Shown: positions 1 to 8,034, counted from the stretch's first letter. The stretch is 12,308 nucleotides of DNA from Chloroflexota bacterium (GCA_013152695.1 JAADFV010000118.1:1-12308), one strand, 5' to 3'. A program made the numbers and translations. Notes: generated from the sequence alone by a model not told the origin.

Positions 1-3000
1 CACCGCTAGCCTGGAGTTTAACAGTGATGCTGTCATCTTCCACATACAAAGTGTCCTCCATCTTTCTATCTTTAATACTGATTCTGTCTATAACTTCGGC
101 TATACCATTTCCACGCCGTCTTTGCTAGAAGGACAAAAGGTCACTGACGGCGCTTATGTCCTCTCCGGCCAGCTTTCTGGACTCAGTGTAGACATGGCTG
201 GCATTGTCCTTAATCTCACGGAATTGCACTTGAGTAAATACGGCTTCAGCGTTACTGAGGCGCAGTTGCAGCTACCCGATATTCTGGGGGGAACACTCAC
301 GCTGGAGAATGTACATATCGGGCCCAGTGAGATCACCTTCGACGATGGGGAACTGCTGGTCAATCCACCTGATATCGATTTTGGCGGCGGCAGCAATAGC
401 GCCATCAAACTACGAGATATCACTTTGCGTTGGCGCTGGCAAAACCAGAATCTCACTTTCTTGGGCACAGCCGAGCTGGTATTGAATCTGCCCGATAATG
501 CCAACCACCCAGCCATGTCCATCACCTTTGTCCTGGATGAGCAACAACGCCTTTCGGCGGAGCTTGACGATATCTCCCTGAACATTGCCGGCGCCACCTT
601 GGCTCTCAGCGAAGTCAGCCTTAGCGATGATGGACTCGGTGCAGCCCAAGCCACTCTCAGCCTGCCTAGCCAATTCGGTTCCTCCAGTATCACACTGTCC
701 AATGTCCGCATCGGTGGCAATGGGCTCGAGTTCGAAACCACGACCCTACAGCTGGCTGATATCACCTTTGGTGGCGGTCCTTCCAGCGCCCTCAGACTTA
801 CCGACATCACCATGACTCTAGAGGTAGTCAGTGGGCAAAGCCAGACCCTCATGACTGCTGCCATCAATCCTACGGCCTTACCTCCTCGTTACCAGTTCAG
901 CGGCCAGGCGACCTTGGTCTTAGATCTCCTGGACGGAAACCCACCCTCGCAAACGATAAGCTTGATATTCAAGAACGGTAATTTGCAAGGTACCATCTCC
1001 CAGCTCGACATTCCCTTCCTCGGCGAAACTCTACAGCTCAACGATGTCACTTTGAGCAACCAGGGTTTGCTTGCCGCACAAACGATCTTCCAACTGCCAG
1101 AGAGCATTGGTGGCAGCATCACCTTCAACCAGGTACGCATCAGTGCCGGTGGCCTCGATATCGATGCTGTGGGCATACAAGCGCCCGATATCACCTTTGG
1201 CGGCGATGGTTCCGTCATCAAAATTGCTCACCCCACCATCGAACTGGGCACCATGCACTATTTTGGCTCGACCATCCTGCATTACCGGCTTCTCCTCAGC
1301 GGCATATTGAGCATCAATGTGCCCGGCCTCCAGGTTGCACCCACACCCGTCACACTGCACATCAGAGAAAATGGCGATCTCGGTGGTTTTCTCGATACCC
1401 TCGATATGACTATCCTGGGCATGCCCATGCACATGGAGGGGATAGCTTTCAACAACAACGGCCTTACCTCAATATTCACCACCATCACCCTTCCCCCCGA
1501 ACTCGAGGAAGTGACACTCGAATTGTGGCTTGTCAGCATCAGCAATGAGGGCATCTCGATGAGCGATATGGCTCTCAGCCTTGGCGGACAAATCACTTTG
1601 CTAGATGGAGAGCATGTCAATCTTAGTCTGAACAACACATTGTTCGAACTCTCCACCAACGCCCAGATGAGTGCCTCCCGTCCCCGCGGTTTGGCCATGC
1701 TAAGCCCGCACACCCCGCAAAGTCTGAGCATGCAACTCACGGCCGAAATGGTCCTGGACATCGATGCCGTCGATCAGATTACGGCCGATGTTCGCATCCG
1801 CTTTAGCGAGGATGGAAGTATGGAGTTCGAAGTCCTCGGCGCTTCCCTCGAATTACAACTCTTATCGACCGTTACACTGAGTTTGCAGCAAGTAAGCTGG
1901 CAGAATGGCGGTCTCCATGCCGGTGAAGCCACCTTGCAATTCTCGCAGGAGGTGGATAATGCTTCCGTCACCCTGTTCGATGTCGTCATCGATGAGAATG
2001 GCCTCTCTCTCGAGGGTGGCGGCATTTCTCTGCCCGATTTTCGGCTTGGCGGCGAGGATGCCGGCTTCCTATTCACAGGTGCACCGCCCAACGCCCATCC
2101 CCAGGCCACTCTCGAACGATGGGAAACCGATGGGATATCCAATTACCGCTTTACCATCGAAGGACGTTTAGAAATCGATTTTCCGGGCGGCGAAGGCAGT
2201 GCTACCGGGGTTTTGAAACTCTATGGGAGTCACCTCAGGGCCGAATTGACAGGGATGAGTATCTCTGTGGCCGGGCTCTCCCTTAGTGCCGAAGACGTGT
2301 CCATCACGGGCAGCGAACTTTATGCTTATAATGCCACCATTTCTGTGCCTTTTGACTTCGGCGGTGGACATGCCACCCTCTACGGCCTGCGCATCTCTCC
2401 CGACGGCATAAGCATCGAGGGAGGGGATTTTGCCCTGCCCGATATCGAAGCCGGTGGTTTCCGCCTGGGGAGTTTGCGAGGTTATCTACGGCCCATCCCC
2501 GGTGGCTACGAGATCGGGGCCCAGGGCTACTTCTCATTGCCCAATATTTCGGGGGCAGGAGGTTGCGAGGGCATCGAAGTAGGCCTGATCATCGGCGTCG
2601 ATGCCATGAATCAAACCGTCGTTACCATCACACCCCTGGAGAAAACCCCGCCCATTCCTGCCCTGCGCAACATCCCTAGCTCCCCTGATGCCCCCACCGG
2701 TGTGTATCTCAAAGAAGTCTCCCTCGCCCTCACCTGTACGATCCCTATCGGCAATACCGGTTTCAACCTTACCAGAGTCTCGGGCACTCTCACCCTCAAC
2801 GCCAACAGCACCCATGTCGAGCTCACCGTCTCCGTGGCCTCGGCCATAACCCTGCCTGGGGTGGGCCCGGCGGCACGCCTCGATGGTTACGCTAGCCTGG
2901 ATACCAGTCCTTTCAACATACTCCTTGGTGGCGCCCTTTACCTCTTCGAAATCCAGATGGCCAACGGCGAAATTAGCATTTGGGATAGCGGCGCCCGTGT

Positions 3001-5359
3001 CACCGCCCAGGTTGATTTCTCCATCCTCCACGGCGAGGCTGAGATCGCGGTCTGGGCCGATCCTATTGTCCACTTTGCAGGCCGGGCCACAGTAAGTATG
3101 CGTATCAAGAAAGGGCAAATATGGAGCCCACCCTGGCCGATTCCTGACCTACCGCCTTGGAACATAGAGTTGTTCAGCATCACCCTTGAAGTGGGTGAAT
3201 TCACCAATGGCGCCTGGGGCTTCAAGGGAGAATTGAACATTCTTGATGGCTTGATCATCATCGGTATCTACGTCGACACGTTTGGTAACATCGATTTTGG
3301 TGATGTCTCCAGCTATCGACTCCTGGAACCGCCCCACTTCCAGGCCCTACACCGGCAGTGGCTTCAGGCCAAACAGGAACAAAGGCTGGATGATGGCTAT
3401 CTGCGGCAAGGAGACGTGCGTTACAGCCCCGCCGACACCCAAATCGACGTTACCGTACCCCATCAGGCCGACGTCATTTTCACCGTAGGACGCACCGGTG
3501 ATACCCCGGCCCTCACCTTACTCTCCCCCGACGGTATCCTCATCACACCCGACAATCTGCCAGACAACGTCAGCTACATGGAATTCGACGAAGAGGGAAT
3601 CGATGGCCATCCCCCCACAAGCAAAGTTCTATATTCTGTCAAGGGAGCGCAGGCAGGCACATGGCTAGCCATCCTAACCGGCGATGCCAGTGAGTACGAT
3701 TATGGCTTTGCCGCCTTCGGCCCCGCCCCCACCCCCACTTTCAGCGACCTGGCCCTGAACGACCTGGGAGACAACCAGGCGCAGCTCTCCTGGCGGCTCG
3801 ATGCCTTCGCCAAGGATGTCACCATCTCCGCCTTCGCCAATGCCGACGCCATCACCGTCACCCTGCCTATCAGCGGCACGGACGAGAGTGTTACCGTACC
3901 GTACTACGTGGGCCAGCGCCTCATGCAGCAAGAACAGACGGCTGATGATGACGAACTCAAGCAGATCACTCTGGACCTCAGTTCGTTGCCTGGGGGCGAG
4001 TATCACATCTGGATCGAAGCGGATGACGGCAACAGCGCCCCTGTGCGCCATTACCTCGATGGCGTCGTCACCGTGTCTCATACGTGGCAAACGACCTGGC
4101 AGGTTCAGCCCGAAGTGAGCAGCCGCTATCGCCAGGTGCACCTCAGCTGGCAGCCTCACCCCAACCCTGATGTCGACAGCTACACCGTGCACTACGGCCG
4201 CACACCGGCAGCAGCAGAAGGCTCGGTCGATGTGGGAGCATTGACCACAGCCACGCTCAACGCCCTGGATGCCGGCGCCACCTACACCGTGATCGTCGAA
4301 GCTCGGGATGAGGATAGCGGTCGGGTTTCACGCTCCCAAGCCTTCACCATCCAACCCCTGGCAGCTCCCTTCACCCTGACAGCAAACCCCCTCGACTTTA
4401 GCGCTGTCGGTGGCCAATCCGTGACTACCCAACTACATCTCAGCACCGATCTCGATCCTTATCCTGCCATCGTCTCCCTCTCCGCTACGTCCCCCAACTT
4501 TGACGTGCAATTCAGCCGCCAAGCAATTACTCCCACCTTGACGGGAGTCAGCAGTCAAATCACAATCACGCCAACTCGCCGACTGCCCTCAGGACCCTAC
4601 ACCCTACCTTTGATTGCCAGTGGCGGTGGTGTCACCCGCACTCTCACACTTAGTCTGCAGGTGCAACAGCCAGGTTTGGCCCTCAGTGCCGACCCCGATC
4701 CTGTGATTCTAGCCAGCGGAGAAAGCCGCAACATACAGATTGCAGTTTCTTCTCTTCACGGCAGCCAGGATGAAGCCTACCTGGCCCTGAAAACCTCACC
4801 CCCCGGTCTGCAAGTCAGTCTAGATCAAACTCGCGTACAGCCGGGCACAACGGTCACCCTGACCATGACCGACACTCAGGCTCTGGCCCCCGGCGAGCAC
4901 GCCCTGGTATTGCAAGCGGTGACGCCCTACCAGACCGCCTTCTACACCGCCACCGTTCAGGCCATCAAGGGGGGCTACGGCATCGAGGCCTTGCCGGATT
5001 CGCACATGGCAGCGCGAGAGCAGGTGGTTGCCTACGCCCTCACCCTGAACCGCTATGACGGTGATAATGCTCCCGTGACCTTGACCTTGGCGGAAGGAGC
5101 GGCGCCCCCCCAAACTCAGGCTGGCTTCAGCCCCATCCCTGCCTCCATCCTCCCTCCCGACCTACTCTCGCAAATCACCCTCAATCCTGGTGAAAGCACC
5201 TATCTCTTGGTGCGACCGGGCGCGCTCGCCCCTCTCGGTAGCCACACCCTGTTGATCACCACCAGCAGCACCACCGGCGATCCCGCCCCCGTCGCCCTCA
5301 CTCTCACCATCCTCGAAGCCGAACCACAGACGATCTACTTCCCCCTCGTGCAACGTTGA
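1..5359 (+). CDS. Giant repetitive secreted/surface protein with FnIII and Ig-like modules (5' end missing)
   Basis: The frame is open from base 2 to the TGA at 5357-5359 and continues off the left edge. The in-frame TTG at 122 has no ribosome binding site and is not the start. The visible part is 1785 residues, numbered here from base 2. Residues about 72-820 hold six degenerate repeats, each ending near a PDITFGG-like motif. Residues about 855-1100 are a Gly- and hydrophobic-rich beta region. About 1135-1250 resembles a PPC-like beta-sandwich (SPDG...AGTWLAILTG). About 1255-1365 is another beta domain, about 1368-1452 a fibronectin III domain (VHLSWQPHPNPDVDSYTVHY), and the rest is Ig-like. 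The chain ends IYFPLVQR, a C-terminus typical of secreted Chloroflexota proteins. Only two cysteines are visible (855 and 912), fitting an extracellular protein. Adhesion or cell-envelope structure is an inference; no catalytic motif was seen. It appears unrelated to the operon downstream. Confidence 0.88.
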   Translation, partial: TASLEFNSDAVIFHIQSVLHLSIFNTDSVYNFGYTISTPSLLEGQKVTDGAYVLSGQLSGLSVDMAGIVLNLTELHLSKYGFSVTEAQLQLPDILGGTLTLENVHIGPSEITFDDGELLVNPPDIDFGGGSNSAIKLRDITLRWRWQNQNLTFLGTAELVLNLPDNANHPAMSITFVLDEQQRLSAELDDISLNIAGATLALSEVSLSDDGLGAAQATLSLPSQFGSSSITLSNVRIGGNGLEFETTTLQLADITFGGGPSSALRLTDITMTLEVVSGQSQTLMTAAINPTALPPRYQFSGQATLVLDLLDGNPPSQTISLIFKNGNLQGTISQLDIPFLGETLQLNDVTLSNQGLLAAQTIFQLPESIGGSITFNQVRISAGGLDIDAVGIQAPDITFGGDGSVIKIAHPTIELGTMHYFGSTILHYRLLLSGILSINVPGLQVAPTPVTLHIRENGDLGGFLDTLDMTILGMPMHMEGIAFNNNGLTSIFTTITLPPELEEVTLELWLVSISNEGISMSDMALSLGGQITLLDGEHVNLSLNNTLFELSTNAQMSASRPRGLAMLSPHTPQSLSMQLTAEMVLDIDAVDQITADVRIRFSEDGSMEFEVLGASLELQLLSTVTLSLQQVSWQNGGLHAGEATLQFSQEVDNASVTLFDVVIDENGLSLEGGGISLPDFRLGGEDAGFLFTGAPPNAHPQATLERWETDGISNYRFTIEGRLEIDFPGGEGSATGVLKLYGSHLRAELTGMSISVAGLSLSAEDVSITGSELYAYNATISVPFDFGGGHATLYGLRISPDGISIEGGDFALPDIEAGGFRLGSLRGYLRPIPGGYEIGAQGYFSLPNISGAGGCEGIEVGLIIGVDAMNQTVVTITPLEKTPPIPALRNIPSSPDAPTGVYLKEVSLALTCTIPIGNTGFNLTRVSGTLTLNANSTHVELTVSVASAITLPGVGPAARLDGYASLDTSPFNILLGGALYLFEIQMANGEISIWDSGARVTAQVDFSILHGEAEIAVWADPIVHFAGRATVSMRIKKGQIWSPPWPIPDLPPWNIELFSITLEVGEFTNGAWGFKGELNILDGLIIIGIYVDTFGNIDFGDVSSYRLLEPPHFQALHRQWLQAKQEQRLDDGYLRQGDVRYSPADTQIDVTVPHQADVIFTVGRTGDTPALTLLSPDGILITPDNLPDNVSYMEFDEEGIDGHPPTSKVLYSVKGAQAGTWLAILTGDASEYDYGFAAFGPAPTPTFSDLALNDLGDNQAQLSWRLDAFAKDVTISAFANADAITVTLPISGTDESVTVPYYVGQRLMQQEQTADDDELKQITLDLSSLPGGEYHIWIEADDGNSAPVRHYLDGVVTVSHTWQTTWQVQPEVSSRYRQVHLSWQPHPNPDVDSYTVHYGRTPAAAEGSVDVGALTTATLNALDAGATYTVIVEARDEDSGRVSRSQAFTIQPLAAPFTLTANPLDFSAVGGQSVTTQLHLSTDLDPYPAIVSLSATSPNFDVQFSRQAITPTLTGVSSQITITPTRRLPSGPYTLPLIASGGGVTRTLTLSLQVQQPGLALSADPDPVILASGESRNIQIAVSSLHGSQDEAYLALKTSPPGLQVSLDQTRVQPGTTVTLTMTDTQALAPGEHALVLQAVTPYQTAFYTATVQAIKGGYGIEALPDSHMAAREQVVAYALTLNRYDGDNAPVTLTLAEGAAPPQTQAGFSPIPASILPPDLLSQITLNPGESTYLLVRPGALAPLGSHTLLITTSSTTGDPAPVALTLTILEAEPQTIYFPLVQR
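215..2470 (+). repeat. Six degenerate protein-level repeats of about 130-150 residues
   Basis: The repeat units begin at about 215, 605, 1037, 1433, 1883 and 2288, giving spacings of 130, 144, 132, 150 and 135 codons. Each unit reads roughly: Leu-x-x-Val-x-Leu-Ser-x-x-Gly-Leu, then an LP with Gly-rich turn, then an ITLxNVRI-like strand, then xxGLxIE, then PDITFGG. Clear examples are VSLSDDGL/ITLSNVRI/ADITFGGG in unit 2 and VTLSNQGL/ITFNQVRI/PDITFGGD in unit 3. Units 4 and 6 are the most diverged; unit 4 lacks the PDI. Alternating hydrophobic residues indicate beta strands throughout. DNA identity is low except for a shared GATATCACCTTTGG in units 2 and 3, so the repeats are old and not recently expanded. 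Confidence 0.8.
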
Positions 5360-5445
5360 CAACAGTTAAGGTGTGCTCACGCATTTAATGAGACGAGCTA
5401 TGCTCGCCTGGAGGCAGACCACCCGCAGGGCTAAAGCTCGGTTCA

Positions 5446-5483
5446 CGGCGACGGGTGCGCATCCCCCGCCGCACACGTCGCCG
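5446..5483. repeat. Inverted repeat (stem-loop) in the gap after the surface protein gene
   Basis: CGGCGACG at 5446-5453 pairs with CGTCGCCG at 5476-5483. After one mismatch, 5455-5459 pairs with 5470-5474, leaving a loop of about 10 bases. No T-run follows it, so it is not a classical terminator. It may be a REP-like intergenic palindrome or the processed 3' end of the upstream mRNA. Confidence 0.4.
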
Positions 5484-5532
5484 TTCGAGTTGCCGCGTGG
5501 CAAGACCCGGCATGGCACGGGAGGCTTAGGAA

Positions 5533-5589
5533 GGATTTCTTCACCCCTGCGAGGTAGGGGATGTGGTTTTCGCAGGGGTGAGGAATTTC
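5533..5589. repeat. Long imperfect inverted repeat with TCACCCCTGCGA arms
   Basis: TCACCCCTGCGA at 5541-5552 is the exact reverse complement of 5570-5581, with a 17-base loop. The stem extends outward to 5533/5589 with two G-T pairs and one T-T mismatch, about 20 pairs in all. No good T-tract follows. The arrangement looks like an intergenic palindromic repeat element, not a gene; the short reading frames crossing it are low-complexity noise. Confidence 0.45.
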
Positions 5590-5800
5590 CCGGCGATAGG
5601 TACAGGTGAAAAACAGGTACATCGTAAAACTGACCGTTACTACAAAGCAATCTTGCTGAAATTGCTCGCCCGCTTGCCATGACTTCTTCATTGTTGCTTA
5701 TTGCAGTTGAATACCCCCTTCGAGGTCACAGATTTTAAGCTGCGGATTACAATGGAGACTGTATCCGTTTAGTCAGTGGTGCATGAAAATTTCGCTGATT

Positions 5801-5836
5801 AAAGTGTGTCGCACCTCGGCAGGTGCGACACACTTT
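5801..5836. terminator. Perfect 16-bp hairpin, candidate bidirectional terminator or palindromic repeat
   Basis: AAAGTGTGTCGCACCT at 5801-5816 is the exact reverse complement of 5821-5836, with a CGGC tetraloop between. The stem starts with AAA and ends with TTT, so it reads the same on both strands, and a short U-tract would fall inside the stem. It lies between the surface protein gene and the promoter of the LacI-family gene, where it could insulate the two. The lack of a longer T-run leaves open a mobile palindromic repeat instead. Confidence 0.5.
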
Positions 5837-5882
5837 GTCCGCGCCAACTAAATTGATACAGTGTCATTACAACGATTGGGTC

Positions 5883-5911
5883 TTGACAACTGTTTTTTCT
5901 TGTTGTATACT
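5883..5911 (+). promoter_or_regulatory. Sigma-70-type promoter of the LacI-family gene
   Basis: A consensus -35 box TTGACA (5883-5888) and a -10 box TATACT (5906-5911) are separated by exactly 17 bases. Transcription would start near 5918, inside the operator, giving a 5' leader of about 25 bases before the ATG at 5944. Confidence 0.85.
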
Positions 5912-5924
5912 GGGAACGTTCCCA
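5911..5924. promoter_or_regulatory. LacI-family operator O1 (autoregulatory)
   Basis: TGGGAACGTTCCCA is a perfect 14-bp palindrome with the central CpG typical of LacI-family operators. It begins at the last base of the -10 box and spans the expected transcription start, so a bound repressor would block its own promoter. The 12-bp core recurs at 6993-7004. Confidence 0.85.
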
Positions 5925-5943
5925 CGTTCTCTTTTCAATCATC

Positions 5944-6960
5944 ATGAAACGATCGCCAACTATTATCGATGTGGCCCGGGCCGCGGGCGTCTCCAAAAGC
6001 ACAGTCTCACGTGTCATTGCCGACGATGGGCAGGGGGTGAGTGAAAGTACGCAGGAGCGCGTCCTTGAGGCCATCGAGAAACTGGGTTACGTTCCCAATG
6101 CCATCGCCAGCAGCATGCGCACTACCCGCACCAACATCATCATGCTGGCCATTCCCGACATCACCAACCCTTACTGGCCCGAGGTGGCGCGGGGCGTACA
6201 GGATGTCATGGACGAAGAAGGCTACGCCGTGGTCTTCGCCAATAGTGATTGGGATGGAGCCCGAGAGCGAACCTACCTGGATATGGCCCGGCGCAATCGC
6301 TTTGATGGTATTCTCATCAACCCGGTACAAATTAGTCGGCAGGCGCTGCAAGAGACGGGAATTCCCATGGTCATCTTGGGTACGCGTGGGGCCTATGGCG
6401 CCTTCGACCGCGTGGGAGCAGACAGTTACGCCGGTATTCACATGGCAACCACCCATCTCATCGCGCTGGGACACCAGCATATCGGTCTGATTTTGGGTGA
6501 ACGACAAAGTAATTCACGCGATAACCGTCTCGCCGGATATCAGGACGCTCTCCAGGCAGCGGGTTTGCCTTTGCGTGATAGTCTCGTCACCCAGGTACCT
6601 TTCATGCGCCAAGGGGGCAAAACCGCCTTTCTGGAGCTCCGCCAGCTACCTGACCCACCCACGGCCATTGTCTGCGCCAACGACATCATCGCCATCGGCG
6701 CACTCCAGGCGGCCCATGAGCTGGGGATCGCTGTCCCCGAGACTGTCTCCATTGTTGGGTTGGACGATATCGATGCTGCCGTTACCACGTCCCCACCCCT
6801 GACCACCGTTAGCAAACCCAAATATGACATCGGCCGCCAGGCCGCCAGCTTTCTCTTGGAACGCATTCGCGGTGATGCCCCGAAAGTACCGCGCCAACTG
6901 GTGTTTGCCGGTGAATTGAAAGTTCGAGGTACGACTGCGCCCCCACCATCATCAGACTGA
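5944..6960 (+). CDS. LacI/GalR-family transcriptional repressor
   Basis: This 338-residue protein has the standard length and layout of the family. Residues 6-25 form the N-terminal helix-turn-helix (TIIDVARAAGVSKSTVSRVI). Residues 52-60 (NAIASSMRT) are the hinge helix, and the rest is a periplasmic-binding-protein-like sensor domain with the usual TTHLIALGH, CANDIIAIGAL and SIVGLDDID segments. Met58 sits where a Leu usually inserts into the central CpG of the operator. The start at 5944 gives the canonical N-terminus; no Shine-Dalgarno sequence precedes it, so initiation relies on a short leader of about 25 bases. Perfect palindromes overlap its own promoter and lie before the next gene, so it probably represses both itself and the import/hydrolase operon until an inducer binds. 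The inducer is unknown; a sugar or riboside related to the imported compound is likely. Confidence 0.95.
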   Translation: MKRSPTIIDVARAAGVSKSTVSRVIADDGQGVSESTQERVLEAIEKLGYVPNAIASSMRTTRTNIIMLAIPDITNPYWPEVARGVQDVMDEEGYAVVFANSDWDGARERTYLDMARRNRFDGILINPVQISRQALQETGIPMVILGTRGAYGAFDRVGADSYAGIHMATTHLIALGHQHIGLILGERQSNSRDNRLAGYQDALQAAGLPLRDSLVTQVPFMRQGGKTAFLELRQLPDPPTAIVCANDIIAIGALQAAHELGIAVPETVSIVGLDDIDAAVTTSPPLTTVSKPKYDIGRQAASFLLERIRGDAPKVPRQLVFAGELKVRGTTAPPPSSD

Positions 6961-6982
6961 TCGTTTTTACTGATCTTTTTTT
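6951..6982 (+). terminator. Weak terminator-like structure after the repressor gene
   Basis: ATCAG (6951-6955) can pair with CTGAT (6970-6974), followed at once by seven T residues (6976-6982). The stem is only 5 bp and overlaps the stop codon, so any termination would be partial. Read-through would join the repressor gene to the operon. Confidence 0.3.
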
Positions 6983-6991
6983 CGCCTACGC

Positions 6992-7005
6992 CGGGAACGT
7001 TCCCG
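6992..7005. promoter_or_regulatory. LacI-family operator O2, in front of the catabolic operon
   Basis: CGGGAACGTTCCCG is a perfect palindrome with the same 12-bp core as O1 and a similar GTTCT just downstream. It lies 41 bases before the ATG of the first enzyme gene. The matching promoter position holds only weak boxes (TTTTTA at 6964, TACGCC at 6987, 17 bases apart), so promoter placement is uncertain; the operator itself is clear. Confidence 0.83.
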
Positions 7006-7045
7006 TTCTTATTATCGCTTCTTCTTCCCTTAAAGGATAGCCACT

Positions 7046-8029
7046 ATGCTCACACGCCAAGACCTCATCGCCCAACCAGCCCTTCGCACTGACAAAAGCA
7101 TCGGTGCTCTCGTTGGTCTCGCCGTTGGTGACGCCCTCGGGGATCTGGGGCGCAGCCAGGAGCATCGCGCCCGTTACGGCCTCGCCACCGAACTAACATC
7201 CGAAGCCAAGAGCACGGATGATACCGAATTCGCCCTCCTCACCGCCCGTATGTTGCTCGACTGCGAAGGTCAGCTCACCCCCGAGGCTGTGGTGCAGGCC
7301 TGGCAGACCTACATTTTAGACCAGGGTGGTGTCTTCGAGCGGGGAGGTCGTCCTTTGTATGGGGCTGTTGCCAATCTGCGCCGGGGCATGAAGCCACCGC
7401 TCTCGGGGCTGGACAATGTGGGCAATGACGATGACGGCGCCGCCATGCGTATCACCTCGGTTGGCATCATCTGCGCGGGCGACCCAGAGCGGGCCGCAGA
7501 AATGGCTGAGATCGAGGCTCAGATCAGCCATGCTCGCGACGGTATCTGGGCGGCGCAGGCCGTTGCCGCCAGCATTGCTGTGGCCATGGTCGATGGCAGC
7601 CCCAAACAAATTCTGCAGGCCGGTTGGGACAGAATCCCGGAGGATAGCTGGTTGGGACGAGCCATGCTCCGCGCCATGGATATTTGCGAGCGCGCCAATG
7701 GCATTGTGGATGCCTGGAGAGCCCTTCATGACGATCTGTGGACGCCCACCCACGCCACCGCGGCCGAAGCCATCCCCCAGGCTTATGCCATCTTTCGCCT
7801 TACCAATGGCGATTTCAGGCAGGGGCTTCTGTGGGCCTGCAATTTCGGCCGAGATGCAGATACCATCGCCTCTGTGGTAGGTGCTCTGTCCGGAGCCAGG
7901 CACGGCGTCGGGGTCATCCCCCCTGCCTGGGTTGAAACTGTGCGTAAGCCGAGTGCCGTAGCGCTCAAATTTACGGCCAATGAGGATATTCCTACTCTTG
8001 CCCGGCAACTAGCCGAGCTGATCCGCTAG
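7046..8029 (+). CDS. ADP-ribosylglycohydrolase (ARH)-family hydrolase 1
   Basis: This 327-residue protein shows the family's metal-site motifs in order: GALVGLAVGDALG (20-32), STDDT (56-60), NDDDGAAMR (127-135), HARDG (162-166) and RDADT (269-273). Asp58, Asp59, Asp270 and Asp272 are the expected ligands of the paired Mg2+ ions. Known members hydrolyse the glycosidic bond between ribose and an attached group (ADP-ribosyl-arginine, O-acetyl-ADP-ribose, dinitrogenase reductase), but many bacterial members have no known substrate. No signal peptide is seen, so it should be cytoplasmic. An AAAGGA ribosome binding site (7032-7037) supports the start. It is the first gene after operator O2 and precedes a sugar importer, so a small imported glycoside is a more likely substrate than a modified protein. 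Substrate identity is an inference. Confidence 0.92.
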   Translation: MLTRQDLIAQPALRTDKSIGALVGLAVGDALGDLGRSQEHRARYGLATELTSEAKSTDDTEFALLTARMLLDCEGQLTPEAVVQAWQTYILDQGGVFERGGRPLYGAVANLRRGMKPPLSGLDNVGNDDDGAAMRITSVGIICAGDPERAAEMAEIEAQISHARDGIWAAQAVAASIAVAMVDGSPKQILQAGWDRIPEDSWLGRAMLRAMDICERANGIVDAWRALHDDLWTPTHATAAEAIPQAYAIFRLTNGDFRQGLLWACNFGRDADTIASVVGALSGARHGVGVIPPAWVETVRKPSAVALKFTANEDIPTLARQLAELIR

Positions 8030-8034
8030 GAGAG

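Noticed and set aside
122..124. TTG at 122 as the start of the large surface protein
   Set aside because: The frame is open to the left edge, the preceding 40 codons give similar beta-rich sequence, and there is no ribosome binding site. The gene starts outside the window.
154..867. Minus-strand reading frame of 237 codons inside the surface protein gene
   Set aside because: It lies opposite a clearly coding repeat region, has a Ser/Arg-rich composition typical of an antisense shadow, and shows no recognisable domain.
2534..3118. Minus-strand reading frames at 2534-3118 and 3674-4192
   Set aside because: Both are antisense to the surface protein gene, have low-complexity composition and show no family motifs.
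5366..5691. Short reading frames on both strands in the gap after the surface protein gene
   Set aside because: They cross inverted repeats, have no ribosome binding sites and encode low-complexity Arg/Gly/Pro-rich sequence.
5370..5880. tRNA or other structured RNA gene in the gap
   Set aside because: I looked for a cloverleaf with a TTCGA-type T-arm. A GTTCGAG occurs near 5484, but the flanking arms do not pair as a tRNA.
7316..8008. Minus-strand reading frame of 230 codons opposite ARH 1
   Set aside because: The plus strand carries all ARH motifs in order; the antisense frame shows no motifs and has no promoter or ribosome binding site.
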